DNA of 64,000 nt, taken from the NCBI RefSeq assembly GCF_048007035.1, contig NZ_CP180355.1, forward strand, positions 1 to 64,000. The letters run 5' to 3'. Shown one piece after another: positions 16,353 to 24,912 of the stretch. Source of the DNA: Imperialibacter sp963977595 (GTDB lineage: Bacteria; Bacteroidota; Bacteroidia; Cytophagales; Cyclobacteriaceae). The number at the start of each line of letters is the position of its first letter. Within the stretch, counting starts at the first letter, position 1. Position numbers and translations under genes: made by a program. The notes below the pieces were generated by a model that ran no database searches, was not told where the DNA came from, and was given only the letters and a program-made list of their open reading frames with translations.

Positions 16353-17339
16353 TCAGGAGCCCTTCTCCCCGGCCATTACTTTCTTCTCGGCCTTCTCTCT
16401 TTTTTTGAAAAAACCTCTGAGCAGAAAACTATGCTGAGCAGCTTCCAGGTCTTCATCCAGTTTGAAAGAGCTGCTTTCCAGGTTCTTCATCGTCTCTTTC
16501 AAATGCGCACCCGCAGCCTCGTCGTGAAGCAATACCCCCACCGGGCTTTTCGGGTTGCTGCTGGCCTCCCTGAGGTTGGCCATGAACACTACAGCAGTGT
16601 CGGTCACCTGCTTAAGCCCTGCCACCGACAACCTGAGTGAATTAATAATAACCGTGTCGGTTGTTAGCTCATGCGCTAGCGTGCCTTCCTTGTTCAGGTT
16701 AGCGCCAAACTGATTCATTGTGTTGGTCAGCTTTTGCGCATTGGTGGCCGCCTGCTTCAGCGCCAGCACTGTGGCGTTCAAGTTGTCGTAGAGAGCGGTT
16801 TCACCGAGCAGCTTTCCAATGCTTCCCTGCCCATCCGCCAGGGCCTTACTTATGGTCTTGAAGTCGGTGGTAATGGCCAGCACATTTTTGTTGTTCTCCT
16901 GCAGCATGTTGATCATGTCTTCAGAGGAAAAGGTCTTTTCTACCTGCAAAGTATCTCCTTCCTGCACTTCTCCCACCCGCTGTGTGCCCCCGTAGATCAC
17001 CAGTATCTTGTTGCCGATGAGGCCATCTGTGCTGATCTTAATCATGGCGTCTTTGCGGATGTACTCCTGGGCCTTCAGTTCAAGGTTGACGACCACCTTC
17101 ACCTGCGACTTACCGAAAAAATGCAGGTTGCTTACAGTGCCCACTTTCACGCCCGAAAACCATACGTTGTTGCCGTTTTGAAGGCCGTTGACGTCGTCGA
17201 AAAAGGTAACGATCTTCATTTTCTTCTTAAAGGTACCGTGCAGGTTGCCCACCATCAGAATGCCGGTGATGAGAAAAGCGAGCCCGAGGAAAACAAAAAG
17301 CCCTACTATTACTGCACGTTTGTTGGATGTGTCGCTCAT
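16353..17339 (-). CDS. mlaD: MlaD-family (MCE domain) lipid-transport protein
   Basis: A 328-residue protein with one N-terminal transmembrane helix (AVIVGLFVFLGLAFLITGIL). An MCE domain follows at about 35-115 (FFDDVNGLQNGNNVWFSGVKVG, VNLELKAQEYIRKDAMIKIS, DGLIGNKILVIYGG). A long helical C-terminal region of about 190 residues completes it. MlaD forms the periplasmic hexameric lipid channel of the MlaFEDB ABC complex, which moves phospholipids between the membranes. It is the last gene of the mlaE-mlaF-mlaD operon, with 3 bp between it and mlaF. The C-terminal extension is longer than in E. coli MlaD (183 residues), as in other Bacteroidota and chloroplast-type MCE proteins. Confidence 0.92.
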   Translation of the reverse strand: MSDTSNKRAVIVGLFVFLGLAFLITGILMVGNLHGTFKKKMKIVTFFDDVNGLQNGNNVWFSGVKVGTVSNLHFFGKSQVKVVVNLELKAQEYIRKDAMIKISTDGLIGNKILVIYGGTQRVGEVQEGDTLQVEKTFSSEDMINMLQENNKNVLAITTDFKTISKALADGQGSIGKLLGETALYDNLNATVLALKQAATNAQKLTNTMNQFGANLNKEGTLAHELTTDTVIINSLRLSVAGLKQVTDTAVVFMANLREASSNPKSPVGVLLHDEAAGAHLKETMKNLESSSFKLDEDLEAAQHSFLLRGFFKKREKAEKKVMAGEKGS

Positions 17340-17342
17340 GAT

Positions 17343-18122
17343 TTACCTGATAAAATTGTAATTGTAAAAACTCCTGATCTGCTCATCGTCCGAGTCAAAT
17401 ACCTCTTCGAATTTGCCCACCCTGGAAAACTTCCCATCGAGCAGCATGGCCACCCTGTGTGAGGTGTTTTTAGCACAGGTAAGATCATGGGTAATGATAA
17501 TGGCACTTGTATTGTAGCGGGTTTGCACTTCATTGATCAGCTCGTTGATCTCCGTGCTGGTTACAGGATCCAGCCCGGAAGTCGGCTCGTCGTAAAGCAT
17601 GATTTCCGGCTTCAATATCAGCGTGCGGGCAATACCTATTCTTTTTCGCTGCCCACCCGAAAGACCCGATGGCATTTGCTTGGCCTTGCTGGCCAGGCTT
17701 ACTGCTTCCAGGGCTTCCATCACTGCGTCATCCACCTGCTTCTTTGTCAGTTTTCTAAAATTCATTGTTAAGGGGAAAGCCAGGTTCTGATACACGTTCA
17801 TGCTATCGTACAAGGCGCTGTTTTGAAACGAAAACCCTATCCGCAACCTTAGGGCGTCGAGCTCCCTGGCCGGCAACTCGGCGACTTCCTCTCCAAGCAC
17901 CTTCACAAAACCCTTATCGGGTTTGAGCAAACCAACTAATATCTTGATCAGGACGGACTTTCCGGATCCAGACTTCCCCAGCACAGCCAGGTTTTCACCT
18001 TTCAACACTGTCAAATCAATTCCCTTTAACACGTCCAAATCACCAAATGACTTGGACAGTCCCTGGATGGCTATCACTGGTTCGCTCGCTTGTACAACTC
18101 TTAGTTTTGGATCGTCCGTCAT
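17343..18122 (-). CDS. mlaF: MlaF-family ABC transporter ATPase
   Basis: A 259-residue ABC ATPase. Walker A GKSGSGKSVLIK (about 52-63), signature LSGGQRKRIGIARTL, Walker B IMLYDEPTSGLDP and switch His in IIITHD are all intact. The sequence around the signature (Arg-Lys-Arg) and the operon position identify the MlaF/Ttg2A lipid-transport branch. It powers the MlaE permease at the cytoplasmic face. It is spaced 1 bp from mlaE and 3 bp from mlaD, so translation is likely coupled. Confidence 0.94.
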   Translation of the reverse strand: MTDDPKLRVVQASEPVIAIQGLSKSFGDLDVLKGIDLTVLKGENLAVLGKSGSGKSVLIKILVGLLKPDKGFVKVLGEEVAELPARELDALRLRIGFSFQNSALYDSMNVYQNLAFPLTMNFRKLTKKQVDDAVMEALEAVSLASKAKQMPSGLSGGQRKRIGIARTLILKPEIMLYDEPTSGLDPVTSTEINELINEVQTRYNTSAIIITHDLTCAKNTSHRVAMLLDGKFSRVGKFEEVFDSDDEQIRSFYNYNFIR

Positions 18123-18123
18123 G

Positions 18124-18918
18124 TCAGTAGTTTCTTATCCAGTTTGACACCTGAACCACCACCACCTCTTCGATAAACACCAGGAACATGGCAAGCACTA
18201 CAGCCTGGTTGGCTGCTTTGCCCACACCACGGGTGCCCTGCGAAGCATGGAAGCCTTTATAACAGCCTATCATGCCTACCGTGAACCCAAAAATGAGGGA
18301 TTTGACCACTGACGCAAATATGTCGAGGAAAGAGATGGTGGAGAAGGCACTTTTGAAGTAACTGATAAAGCCAGTGGCCTCTTCAGCGTGCACATTCACG
18401 TAAGAACCCAGCAAGCCCACGGTGATGCAGTAAAAGGACAAAACAGGAATGGTAATGAGGGTGGCGCACACCCTGGTGACGACAAGGAACTTGAATGGGT
18501 TGATGGCCGACACCTCCATGGCGTCTATTTGCTCGGTTACTTTCATGGAGCCAAGCTCGGCACCTATACTTGAGCCTACCTTACCGGCACAAATCAGGGC
18601 GGTTACCAGTGGCCCGAGCGCTCTTACAATGGCAATACCCATCAGCGAAGGAAGCCAGGAAGCGGCGCCGAAGTCCTCCAGCGATGGTCGTGACTGTTTG
18701 GTGAACACAACGCCGATAATGAACCCCGTGAGGGTGATAAGGGGTAGCGACTTTAGGCCAATTTCGAAGCACTGATGGATCACTTCCCTGAAGTAAAAGG
18801 GAGGTTTTAACAGTTCCCGCCAAAAGCGCCCTATAAACTTGACAGCACTGGCAACACCTATGAAGTAGTCGTCTATCCCTTGGGAGAATATGTATTTTTT
18901 GGGGCTTCGATCTGACAT
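18124..18918 (-). CDS. mlaE: MlaE-family ABC transporter permease
   Basis: A 264-residue permease with five to six transmembrane helices and MlaE-family blocks: IGLKSLPLITLTGFIIGVVF, PLVTALICAGKVGSSIGAEL (the conserved coupling region), MKVTEQIDAMEVSAINPFKF and GCYKGFHASQGTRGVGKA. The in-frame ATG at 18966 would sit on the predicted transcript start of the operator promoter at 18975-19040. The ATG at 18918 (MSDRSPKK) is therefore chosen. It is first in the mla operon, divergent from the PRC-barrel operon; both face a shared regulatory stretch with two operators. Confidence 0.92.
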   Translation of the reverse strand: MSDRSPKKYIFSQGIDDYFIGVASAVKFIGRFWRELLKPPFYFREVIHQCFEIGLKSLPLITLTGFIIGVVFTKQSRPSLEDFGAASWLPSLMGIAIVRALGPLVTALICAGKVGSSIGAELGSMKVTEQIDAMEVSAINPFKFLVVTRVCATLITIPVLSFYCITVGLLGSYVNVHAEEATGFISYFKSAFSTISFLDIFASVVKSLIFGFTVGMIGCYKGFHASQGTRGVGKAANQAVVLAMFLVFIEEVVVVQVSNWIRNY

Positions 18919-18974
18919 GTAATGAACCGGCCAAGTGGTTGTGATTGTGAGAAAAACAGGCCACAATTCTGTCT

Positions 18975-19040
18975 CAAAAGTAAGCCGGGCAATGCCTTTG
19001 GATTGTTACAACAAAAAAGAAAAGAATTACATATTTCACA
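18975..19040 (-). promoter_or_regulatory. AraC-type direct-repeat operator plus promoter, site 7 (mla operon)
   Basis: On the minus strand: TGTGA at 19040, TGTAA at 19031, TGTAA at 19010, TTTG at 18978. Spacings 9, 21 and 32. It drives mlaEFD. Confidence 0.78.
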
Positions 19041-19071
19041 GTAGCACCAGAACGGATCACTTCCAAAAAAC

Positions 19072-19136
19072 AGTGATATATATAAAGTTAGCCTACAGTT
19101 GTATAACACTCCCACCAGTCATTCTCGTCAGCTTTG
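19072..19136 (+). promoter_or_regulatory. AraC-type direct-repeat operator plus promoter, site 8
   Basis: AGTGA at 19072, TATAA at 19081, TATAA at 19102, TTTG at 19133: spacings 9, 21 and 31. Divergent from site 7 with 31 bp between them. It drives the PRC-barrel/catalase-like pair. Confidence 0.78.
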
Positions 19137-19227
19137 TAACAGGAACAGAGCCCATCGTCTGCAGCAATCCTTTAAATACTGAAGCCAATAAGAAGCAGGC
19201 TTCTGAGAACAAACAAATTCAAACACT

Positions 19228-19650
19228 ATGAAAAGCTTTAAGAAAGACAATGTCAGCAACAAAAATCACTCAGGAGCCCATGCTAACCTCCCGCTGAAGT
19301 TCCTGACTGCAACATCCATCATTGGTGACAAGGTGTTCAATAAGGGCAACGAAGAAATGGGAGAAATTAATGACGTGATGATTGACCTCAGCACCGGAAA
19401 AATAGAATACTTCGTCATAGAGATGGGCGGTTTCCTGGGCATTGGCGAGAAGTACTTTGCCATACCGTTTGCCTTCCTTACCGTCGACTCAAAAAAGGAA
19501 GCATTTGTCATCAATCAAGAATCAGCAACCCTCAAAAACGCACCCGGGTTTGATAAAGAGCACTGGCCGGAAACCAATTCACACGACTTTGATGGGTACC
19601 AGAGCTACTGGGGAAGCTTCATGGGGTCAAATGTAGGTTACACGCCTTGA
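19228..19650 (+). CDS. PRC-barrel domain protein
   Basis: A 140-residue protein with a PRC-barrel fold at about 20-100: TSIIGDKVFNKGNEEMGEIN, DVMIDLSTGKIEYFVIE, KYFAIPFAFLTVDSKKEAFV. The C-terminal tail ends in EHWPETNS and aromatic residues. Stand-alone PRC-barrel proteins of this kind are common next to stress genes in many bacteria and have no defined activity. It is first in a two-gene unit with the catalase-like gene, 93 bp apart, behind operator site 8. Confidence 0.9.
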   Translation: MKSFKKDNVSNKNHSGAHANLPLKFLTATSIIGDKVFNKGNEEMGEINDVMIDLSTGKIEYFVIEMGGFLGIGEKYFAIPFAFLTVDSKKEAFVINQESATLKNAPGFDKEHWPETNSHDFDGYQSYWGSFMGSNVGYTP

Positions 19651-19743
19651 GAATGAGCAAGTAGGTTGGGTATCCCTTCATGCGTCAATTTTATGGGAAA
19701 AGGCTGAAATCAGCTAATCAAAGCGACGAAAAAGAACCTTACA

Positions 19744-21195
19744 ATGGAAAGCAAAAAAAAGCGAGTTAGCAGTAAGTACGAGGAAACGAACGGCCCCACA
19801 ATGTCCGTGGCTATAGATGGCGAAATGCCGCCAGTAAGTGACCTTCAAGAGGTCAGGCAACTTTCCGGCATCAGCATGACTGCTTCCAGCAAGAAGAACT
19901 TATTGATACAAGCTGGAGCCTATGGCACCTTTACGGCAACCAACAAACTCACCCAATATACCAGTGCTGAAATGTTTGCCAACATAGGCAAGCAAACAAA
20001 GTTACTGACCCGGTTCTCAGGTGAGGGAAACGAGGAAGGCGGTCTGGGAACCAAAAAAATTCGTGCAGATTTTTCTGTGAAATTCTACACTGAAGCGGGC
20101 GACTGGACCATGATGGGGAGAAACACGCCTGTGTTTTTCATTAAAGATCCAGTGAAGTTCTCTCAATTTATTCAAACACAGCAGGTTGATGTAGAAACGG
20201 ACTGCAAGAGCCCAACCCTCATTTGGGACTATTGGAGTTTGAACCCTGAGAGCCTTCTTCAAGTAATGATACTCATGAGCGACCGGGGCATCCCCTACTC
20301 CTACAGAAACATGCATGGTTTTGGCTTAGAAAGCTACTCATTTGTAAACAGAGCAAAGCAGCAGTTTTGGGTAAAGTTTCACTTCAAAACGATGCAGGAA
20401 ATAAAGAATTTTCTGGGTCAACTGGCCAGCGAAATGAATGGAGTTGACCCGGAACATGCGCAAAAGGATCTCGCAGAGGCTATCCGGAAAAGGGACTTCC
20501 CTAAGTGGACTGTCGCTATTCAGGTAATGACAGCGAAGCAGGCCGACAGTTTTCAATGGAATCCCTTTGACCCGACGAAAATATGGAGCCACAGCGACTT
20601 TCCGCTCATTGATATCGGCATCATAGAGTTAAACGAAATTCCCAATGTGAGCCTGAGTAAAGAAGAACGAGAAAGCCTTATCCATGCAAGAATTAAGACG
20701 GGTGATCAAGCACTAGTTGAAGATATCAAACCCCTAATACAGCAGACGCCAGTTGCGGCAGATGCCATTCCCGTTGAAAAGCAGCCCTATCTGGTCTCAA
20801 ATCAACCTCAGAGTGCGTCGGTTGATGCTCAGAAAAAAGGAAGCGACTCTTCTGGAAACAGTCGCCAGGACGGATTTGACTACATAGATGCCAACAATGT
20901 AGTGCCGGTATTGAGTGAAGGTCCTCACCCGTCGGGTTCAATAGAACAGTACGAAAATGATGAGGATTATTTTTCGCAGTCTGGCGCATTGTACCGCAAA
21001 GTGATGAATGAAATGCAAAGAGGGCGCCTTGTGAAAAACATTGTCGCTTCTATGAGTGGCATCACCGGCGAGCGGAGGAATAAAATTGTTCATTTGCAGC
21101 TCTGTCATTTCTTCCGTGTCGACAGTCAGCTTGGACAAAGACTCGCCGACGGTCTTGAGTTCGTCATTGACGAAAAGGAAATGGCACACGCATGA
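19744..21195 (+). CDS. Catalase-like protein lacking the catalytic His and haem-ligand Tyr region
   Basis: A 483-residue protein clearly homologous to haem catalases from about residue 57 to 300: AGAYGTFTATNKLTQYTSAE, KFYTEAGDWTMMGRNTPVFF (Asn127 matches the catalytic Asn), WDYWSLNPESL, LMSDRGIPYSYRNMHGFG, FWVKFHFKTMQEIKN, and NPFDPTKIWSHSDFPLIDIG. The distal catalytic His (normally in VHA.G.GAYG) is missing; the segment reads LLIQAGAYG. After residue 300 the haem-pocket part with the proximal Tyr (family motif RLF.Y.D..RYR) is replaced by a low-complexity linker (about 310-390). The chain then rejoins the C-terminal catalase-related domain (DEDYFSQSGALYRKVM to FFRVDSQLGQRLADGL). It should not bind haem normally or degrade peroxide. 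The frame is intact, so a retained non-enzymatic role is plausible. Confidence 0.88.
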   Translation: MESKKKRVSSKYEETNGPTMSVAIDGEMPPVSDLQEVRQLSGISMTASSKKNLLIQAGAYGTFTATNKLTQYTSAEMFANIGKQTKLLTRFSGEGNEEGGLGTKKIRADFSVKFYTEAGDWTMMGRNTPVFFIKDPVKFSQFIQTQQVDVETDCKSPTLIWDYWSLNPESLLQVMILMSDRGIPYSYRNMHGFGLESYSFVNRAKQQFWVKFHFKTMQEIKNFLGQLASEMNGVDPEHAQKDLAEAIRKRDFPKWTVAIQVMTAKQADSFQWNPFDPTKIWSHSDFPLIDIGIIELNEIPNVSLSKEERESLIHARIKTGDQALVEDIKPLIQQTPVAADAIPVEKQPYLVSNQPQSASVDAQKKGSDSSGNSRQDGFDYIDANNVVPVLSEGPHPSGSIEQYENDEDYFSQSGALYRKVMNEMQRGRLVKNIVASMSGITGERRNKIVHLQLCHFFRVDSQLGQRLADGLEFVIDEKEMAHA

Positions 21196-21251
21196 GGCCA
21201 CCTCTGAAAACTTTGCTTGCATAAAATCAAACAAGAACATGCTATCAAATG

Positions 21252-21316
21252 TGTGAAACATGTAACTCTCAACAGGGATTGTACAATACATCAGCGGCGA
21301 AACATTTTCACCTTTG
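21252..21316 (+). promoter_or_regulatory. AraC-type direct-repeat operator plus promoter, site 9
   Basis: TGTGA at 21252, TGTAA at 21261, TACAA (weak box) at 21282, TTTG at 21313: spacings 9, 21 and 31. The YtxH-like gene starts 33 bp after the TTTG, so upstream in-frame starts are excluded. Confidence 0.78.
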
Positions 21317-21348
21317 TCATCAGGAAATTTACGTTTAAAGCAAAAATC

Positions 21349-21633
21349 ATGAATTCAGGAAAAGTTTTAGTAGGCATACTAGCCAGCCTTGCGGCCGGCG
21401 CTGCCATCGGCATATTATTCGCTCCGGAAAAGGGAACATTGACCAGAAAGAAGATTTCGGACAAGAAGGACGAGTTTTCCAGTGAACTGGAAGAGAAATT
21501 TAACACGCTGTTGACTGGCGTAACTGAAAAATACGATAAGGTAAGTAACGAAGTGAAGGCACTGGCCAAAGCCGGAACCGAAAAGACTGAACAGCTTTTG
21601 AAAGATGTAGCTGCCAACGGAGCCAAATTGTAA
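21349..21633 (+). CDS. YtxH-like small membrane protein
   Basis: A 94-residue protein. The N-terminal helix KVLVGILASLAAGAAIGILF followed by APEKG is the YtxH signature. A long charged helix follows (LEEKFNTLLTGVTEKYDKVS). YtxH-type proteins are linked to general stress in Bacillus and are widespread; activity unknown. The start at 21349 is chosen because it lies just after the operator promoter. It heads a run with the holin-like, unnamed and AI-2E transporter-like genes (to 23599), an order often seen in Bacteroidota. Confidence 0.9.
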   Translation: MNSGKVLVGILASLAAGAAIGILFAPEKGTLTRKKISDKKDEFSSELEEKFNTLLTGVTEKYDKVSNEVKALAKAGTEKTEQLLKDVAANGAKL

Positions 21634-21727
21634 TCGCTTCCGATAAACCACCAGGGAAAAATTTAGTGGCCATTGGCTAAATAGTAGTGGCCCATTGTTC
21701 TCCCGTCCAACATAGACTCACCAAGCA

Positions 21728-22069
21728 ATGGAAACCGTCAGTAACTCCTTCGAAACGCTGTTCGAAAGACTTGAGGCATATGGAAAGACCACCATTGAGC
21801 TCTCAAAGCTTAAGTCTCTTGAAATGTCGACCGCATTAGCTTCGTCTCTGCTTTCCCGGCTGGCCGTTATCCTGGTGCTTTCCACTTCCATACTTGTTCT
21901 AAGCATCGGAGTGGCGTTATGGCTTGGTGAGCTTTTGGGGAGAACTTACTATGGCTTTTTTGTTGTGGCTGGCTTTTATCTCCTGGCTGGCCTCATCTTC
22001 CATCTCTATCTTCATCGGTGGATCAAAAGGCCAGTCAGCACCCTGATTATTAAACAAGCACTCCAATGA
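21728..22069 (+). CDS. Phage-holin-superfamily-III / YqjE-like membrane protein
   Basis: A 113-residue protein. A soluble N-terminal helix (SNSFETLFERLEAYGKTTIE) is followed by two transmembrane helices (LAVILVLSTSILVLSIGVAL and YGFFVVAGFYLLAGLIFHLY), the layout of the Phage_holin_3_6/YqjE family. Despite the family name such genes sit in chromosomal stress clusters and are not lysis genes. The stop overlaps the next start by 4 bp (ATGA), so the two are translationally coupled. Confidence 0.85.
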   Translation: METVSNSFETLFERLEAYGKTTIELSKLKSLEMSTALASSLLSRLAVILVLSTSILVLSIGVALWLGELLGRTYYGFFVVAGFYLLAGLIFHLYLHRWIKRPVSTLIIKQALQ

Positions 22070-22494
22070 GCAGCCCTCACCTAAAAATAGATTCTCCAGA
22101 AAGTCTCAGGTTTGCTATTCTTCAATTGCAGCAAAACCAGTTGCTCGAAGGAGCGCTGTTGAAAAAGCAATTCAAACTGACATTTGAGAGCATAAAACCG
22201 CTTAATTTGATCAAAGGAGCCTTAAGTGATGTTGCACAATCGACGGGCATAAGCTCATTTTTTCATCATCACAAGTCAGCGGATACAGATGGTGACGAGC
22301 CAGCATCGCTGACGGCACAACCTCCCCGCAACTCAATAAAAACAATAATAGGCTCCCTTGTACTTCTCGGCATCTCGGGTACTGTTGCAAAAAACAGCGT
22401 CCTGTTGAAGTCGCTTGGCCGTGGGCTTGCACACCTGCTCAAAAACCGACAGGCCAATAAGCTGAAGGCACTTCCTGAGCACAGCAGCCAATAA
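22066..22494 (+). CDS. Conserved-context hypothetical protein coupled to the YqjE-like gene
   Basis: A 142-residue protein that I do not recognise. The N-terminal half is helical and charged (LRFAILQLQQNQLLEGALLK). The C-terminal half has one hydrophobic helix (TIIGSLVLLGISGTVA) and a basic tail. It may correspond to the small partner often found after YqjE-like genes. It overlaps the preceding gene by 4 bp and ends 22 bp before the AI-2E transporter-like gene, so it belongs to the same operon. Confidence 0.8.
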   Translation: MSSPHLKIDSPESLRFAILQLQQNQLLEGALLKKQFKLTFESIKPLNLIKGALSDVAQSTGISSFFHHHKSADTDGDEPASLTAQPPRNSIKTIIGSLVLLGISGTVAKNSVLLKSLGRGLAHLLKNRQANKLKALPEHSSQ

Positions 22495-22516
22495 CTAAAC
22501 AATATCAATACCTCCA

Positions 22517-23599
22517 ATGGATCTGAATGTGAAGTTGCCTTCCTACGTTAAAGTGGCGATGCTGCTCGTAGGCCTTTATATAGTGGTGAGCATACTGTCC
22601 ATTATCAGGCCCATCATTCTGCCTGTCATTTACGCCGTGCTAATATCCATATTAGTCGGCCCGGCGGTCCATTTTTTAGTTAGAAAAAAAATCAACAGAT
22701 CTATTGCTGTGGCCATTGTTTTGCTGATCACGGTCTTTATCATTGGAGGGCTGCTTTTATGGATATCGCTGCAGCTAAATAAACTCGGAGAATCGTGGCC
22801 ACAATTGACCACCAAGTTTCAGCAGCTAACACACGATTCGGTTAAGTGGACGTCCGAGTATTTTTCCATTAGCACAAGAGACATAAACACCTGGATAACT
22901 GAGGGAAAGAGCGACTTGATGGACAATAGCAATGCAGCCATCGGGACGACCATCGTGACCATGGGAGGCATACTGGCCGTTGTGTTACTTACACCTGTTT
23001 ATACCTTCCTGATATTGAACTATGAGCCTCACCTGGTGGAGTTCATTCATCGCCTCTTCGGTATCATCCACGACAAAAGCGTAAGTGAAGTTCTTATTGG
23101 AGTTAAATCCATTATTCGCCGGTACCTGGTAGGGCTTTCAGCTGAATTTGGCATCATTGCCGTGCTAAACGCTCTCGGGTTATTTACCCTTGGCATTGAC
23201 TACCCAATTTTGCTAGGCATCATTGGCGCACTGCTGAACATTATTCCCTACATCGGCGGCTTGGTTGGTGTGGCTATATTTATGCTGGTTGCATTTGCCA
23301 CCAAATCACCTGTCTACGTGGTGTACGTAGTGGGGCTTTACGCTTTGATACAGTTCATCGACAACAACTACATCGTGCCAAAAGTCGTCGGCAGTCAGGT
23401 GAAACTAAACCCCCTCATCTGTATCATTGCCGTTATTGTGGGGGCGGCTTTGTGGGGCATTCCAGGCATGTTTCTTTCTATTCCATTTGCAGCCATTCTC
23501 AAGCTGACCTTCGACCGGATAGATTCCCTCCGGCCCTGGGGATTCCTTATGGGTGATACCACGCCATTGCCGCCCGAGGTAGTGACAAAAACAGATTGA
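22517..23599 (+). CDS. AI-2E family transporter (PerM-like permease)
   Basis: A 360-residue protein with about eight transmembrane helices and the family's blocks: RPIILPVIYAVLISILVGPA near the start, VVLLTPVYTFLILNYEPHLV, YPILLGIIGALLNIIPYIGG, QFIDNNYIVPKVVGSQVKLN and the closing LWGIPGMFLSIPFAAIL. Members export diverse substrates (autoinducer-2 in E. coli TqsA, Na+/H+ in others), so the substrate cannot be assigned. It is the last gene of the YtxH operon behind operator site 9. Confidence 0.94.
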   Translation: MDLNVKLPSYVKVAMLLVGLYIVVSILSIIRPIILPVIYAVLISILVGPAVHFLVRKKINRSIAVAIVLLITVFIIGGLLLWISLQLNKLGESWPQLTTKFQQLTHDSVKWTSEYFSISTRDINTWITEGKSDLMDNSNAAIGTTIVTMGGILAVVLLTPVYTFLILNYEPHLVEFIHRLFGIIHDKSVSEVLIGVKSIIRRYLVGLSAEFGIIAVLNALGLFTLGIDYPILLGIIGALLNIIPYIGGLVGVAIFMLVAFATKSPVYVVYVVGLYALIQFIDNNYIVPKVVGSQVKLNPLICIIAVIVGAALWGIPGMFLSIPFAAILKLTFDRIDSLRPWGFLMGDTTPLPPEVVTKTD

Positions 23600-23679
23600 G
23601 CCGAGAAGGGTAGCTTTTCTTCAAATGAATATAGCGTTCCCCTGAAGGCCCAGCCAGGCTCAAAAAGTAGCATTTTCTC

Positions 23680-24714
23680 CTATTTGATCACGCTCATTTC
23701 ATGGTCGTAGCTTCCTGCCTGAAGATCGCTCCATTCCCATCCATCATCTTTGATAAGCGACAATAATAACCTACGCCTGGTCGTCAGTTTCTCATACTCT
23801 AAATCTATAGGTGCGCTATGGCTCACCTTAATTCCGTTTTTTTCCAACGCAGAAAGTGAGTTTAACGGTGGTGTTTCTTCACCTGGCACTACAAAGGTGG
23901 CAGGTAGCGTTACAAGATAGCTTGAAATGGCTTTTCTTAACCCATTGAGCACACTGCGAGATGGCCGTAGTTCCACTGGTATGCTAAACAGAAGGGTTGT
24001 AAGTACCTCATCCAGGTTGGTGATATTGAGCACAAAAGCTTCCTTTCTGTCAGAAGAGTGAAAATAGTGCAGCACCGAATAAGCTTTGTGATTTTGAGCG
24101 TGTAAAATTATTGATTCGGTTAGACTCATAAAGGGTTGTTCCAACTCTTTAAAGTCCTTCCCATTCCAATGATTTAACAGAATTTCTTCCACAGAACAGC
24201 CGAGGGTTGTAATATAGACGCTTATTTTCCTTTTCACTATTTCAGCTGAAACCACCGGAATGAAATAAGTAATGGCAATGGAAATTTGTATCAAGCCAAC
24301 GAACGAAAGTATTGCGGTAACTAAATCCCAAAAAGGTGAAACAGGCTCCATGTCACCCAATCCCAAATTAGACAGCGTGTAACCCGCATAAAATATTTTG
24401 TTAATAATTGTGGTAGACGAATTTGTCTCAACATTCATCAAGGATTCGGGCTGACTGATAAACAAAAGGCTAGTCGAAAACCAAATCATAAACAACCAAT
24501 TGATGAGAATTGAAATCAATATGATTGCACCACCAAGTTCCAAATATTTTCCGCCACCCACTCTTTTGTTAATGGCCAGCATCACGCTCCAAATGGCCTT
24601 AGATAAACGTTTTGTAATAAACCCTGCCCCACGCACCGACAACGACGTTACGGTTAAATCAGTGGCTGCAACTAAGAGCAGAATAATGCCCAGGATAAAT
24701 ACAAAGTAGTTCAT
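23680..24714 (-). CDS. Ion-channel family membrane protein with atypical selectivity filter
   Basis: A 344-residue protein with helices near the N-terminus, a pore region and a cytoplasmic C-terminal domain of about 200 residues. The pore helix and filter read FYAGYTLSNLGLGDMEP, which aligns with the potassium channel T-x-G-Y-G-D. Here the filter is LGLGD, so Tyr is replaced by Leu. The next helix is LVTAILSFVGLIQISIAITY. Ion selectivity may differ from classical potassium channels. It has no partner gene and no copy of the shared operator, and is convergent with the AI-2E transporter-like gene. Confidence 0.8.
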   Translation of the reverse strand: MNYFVFILGIILLLVAATDLTVTSLSVRGAGFITKRLSKAIWSVMLAINKRVGGGKYLELGGAIILISILINWLFMIWFSTSLLFISQPESLMNVETNSSTTIINKIFYAGYTLSNLGLGDMEPVSPFWDLVTAILSFVGLIQISIAITYFIPVVSAEIVKRKISVYITTLGCSVEEILLNHWNGKDFKELEQPFMSLTESIILHAQNHKAYSVLHYFHSSDRKEAFVLNITNLDEVLTTLLFSIPVELRPSRSVLNGLRKAISSYLVTLPATFVVPGEETPPLNSLSALEKNGIKVSHSAPIDLEYEKLTTRRRLLLSLIKDDGWEWSDLQAGSYDHEMSVIK

Positions 24715-24912
24715 GGTATTGATAATTATCTCTCAATGAGGTTCAGTTAGCTTAGAAATTCATTTTGATGCCTAATAGATGCAGGCCAAATTCATTTTAA
24801 AACAGGTTAATGGGCGACTTTCGATGCTGTTTAATTACCATTAAGCCGGGCAGCACTAGCCCCAACTCAACCGTCATTGCGAGGAACTTGTAGTGGTTTG
24901 CATTGTGTGTAT

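Noticed and set aside
16734..17462. A 242-residue plus-strand ORF opposite mlaD
   Set aside because: Antisense to clear MlaD/MlaF coding sequence with conserved motifs; no own homology.
18919..18966. Upstream ATG at 18966 for mlaE
   Set aside because: It lies at the predicted transcript start; the ATG at 18918 gives a normal leader and family-like N-terminus.
21728..22069. Prophage lysis role for the holin-like gene
   Set aside because: No endolysin or phage structural genes nearby; this family is commonly found in chromosomal stress clusters.
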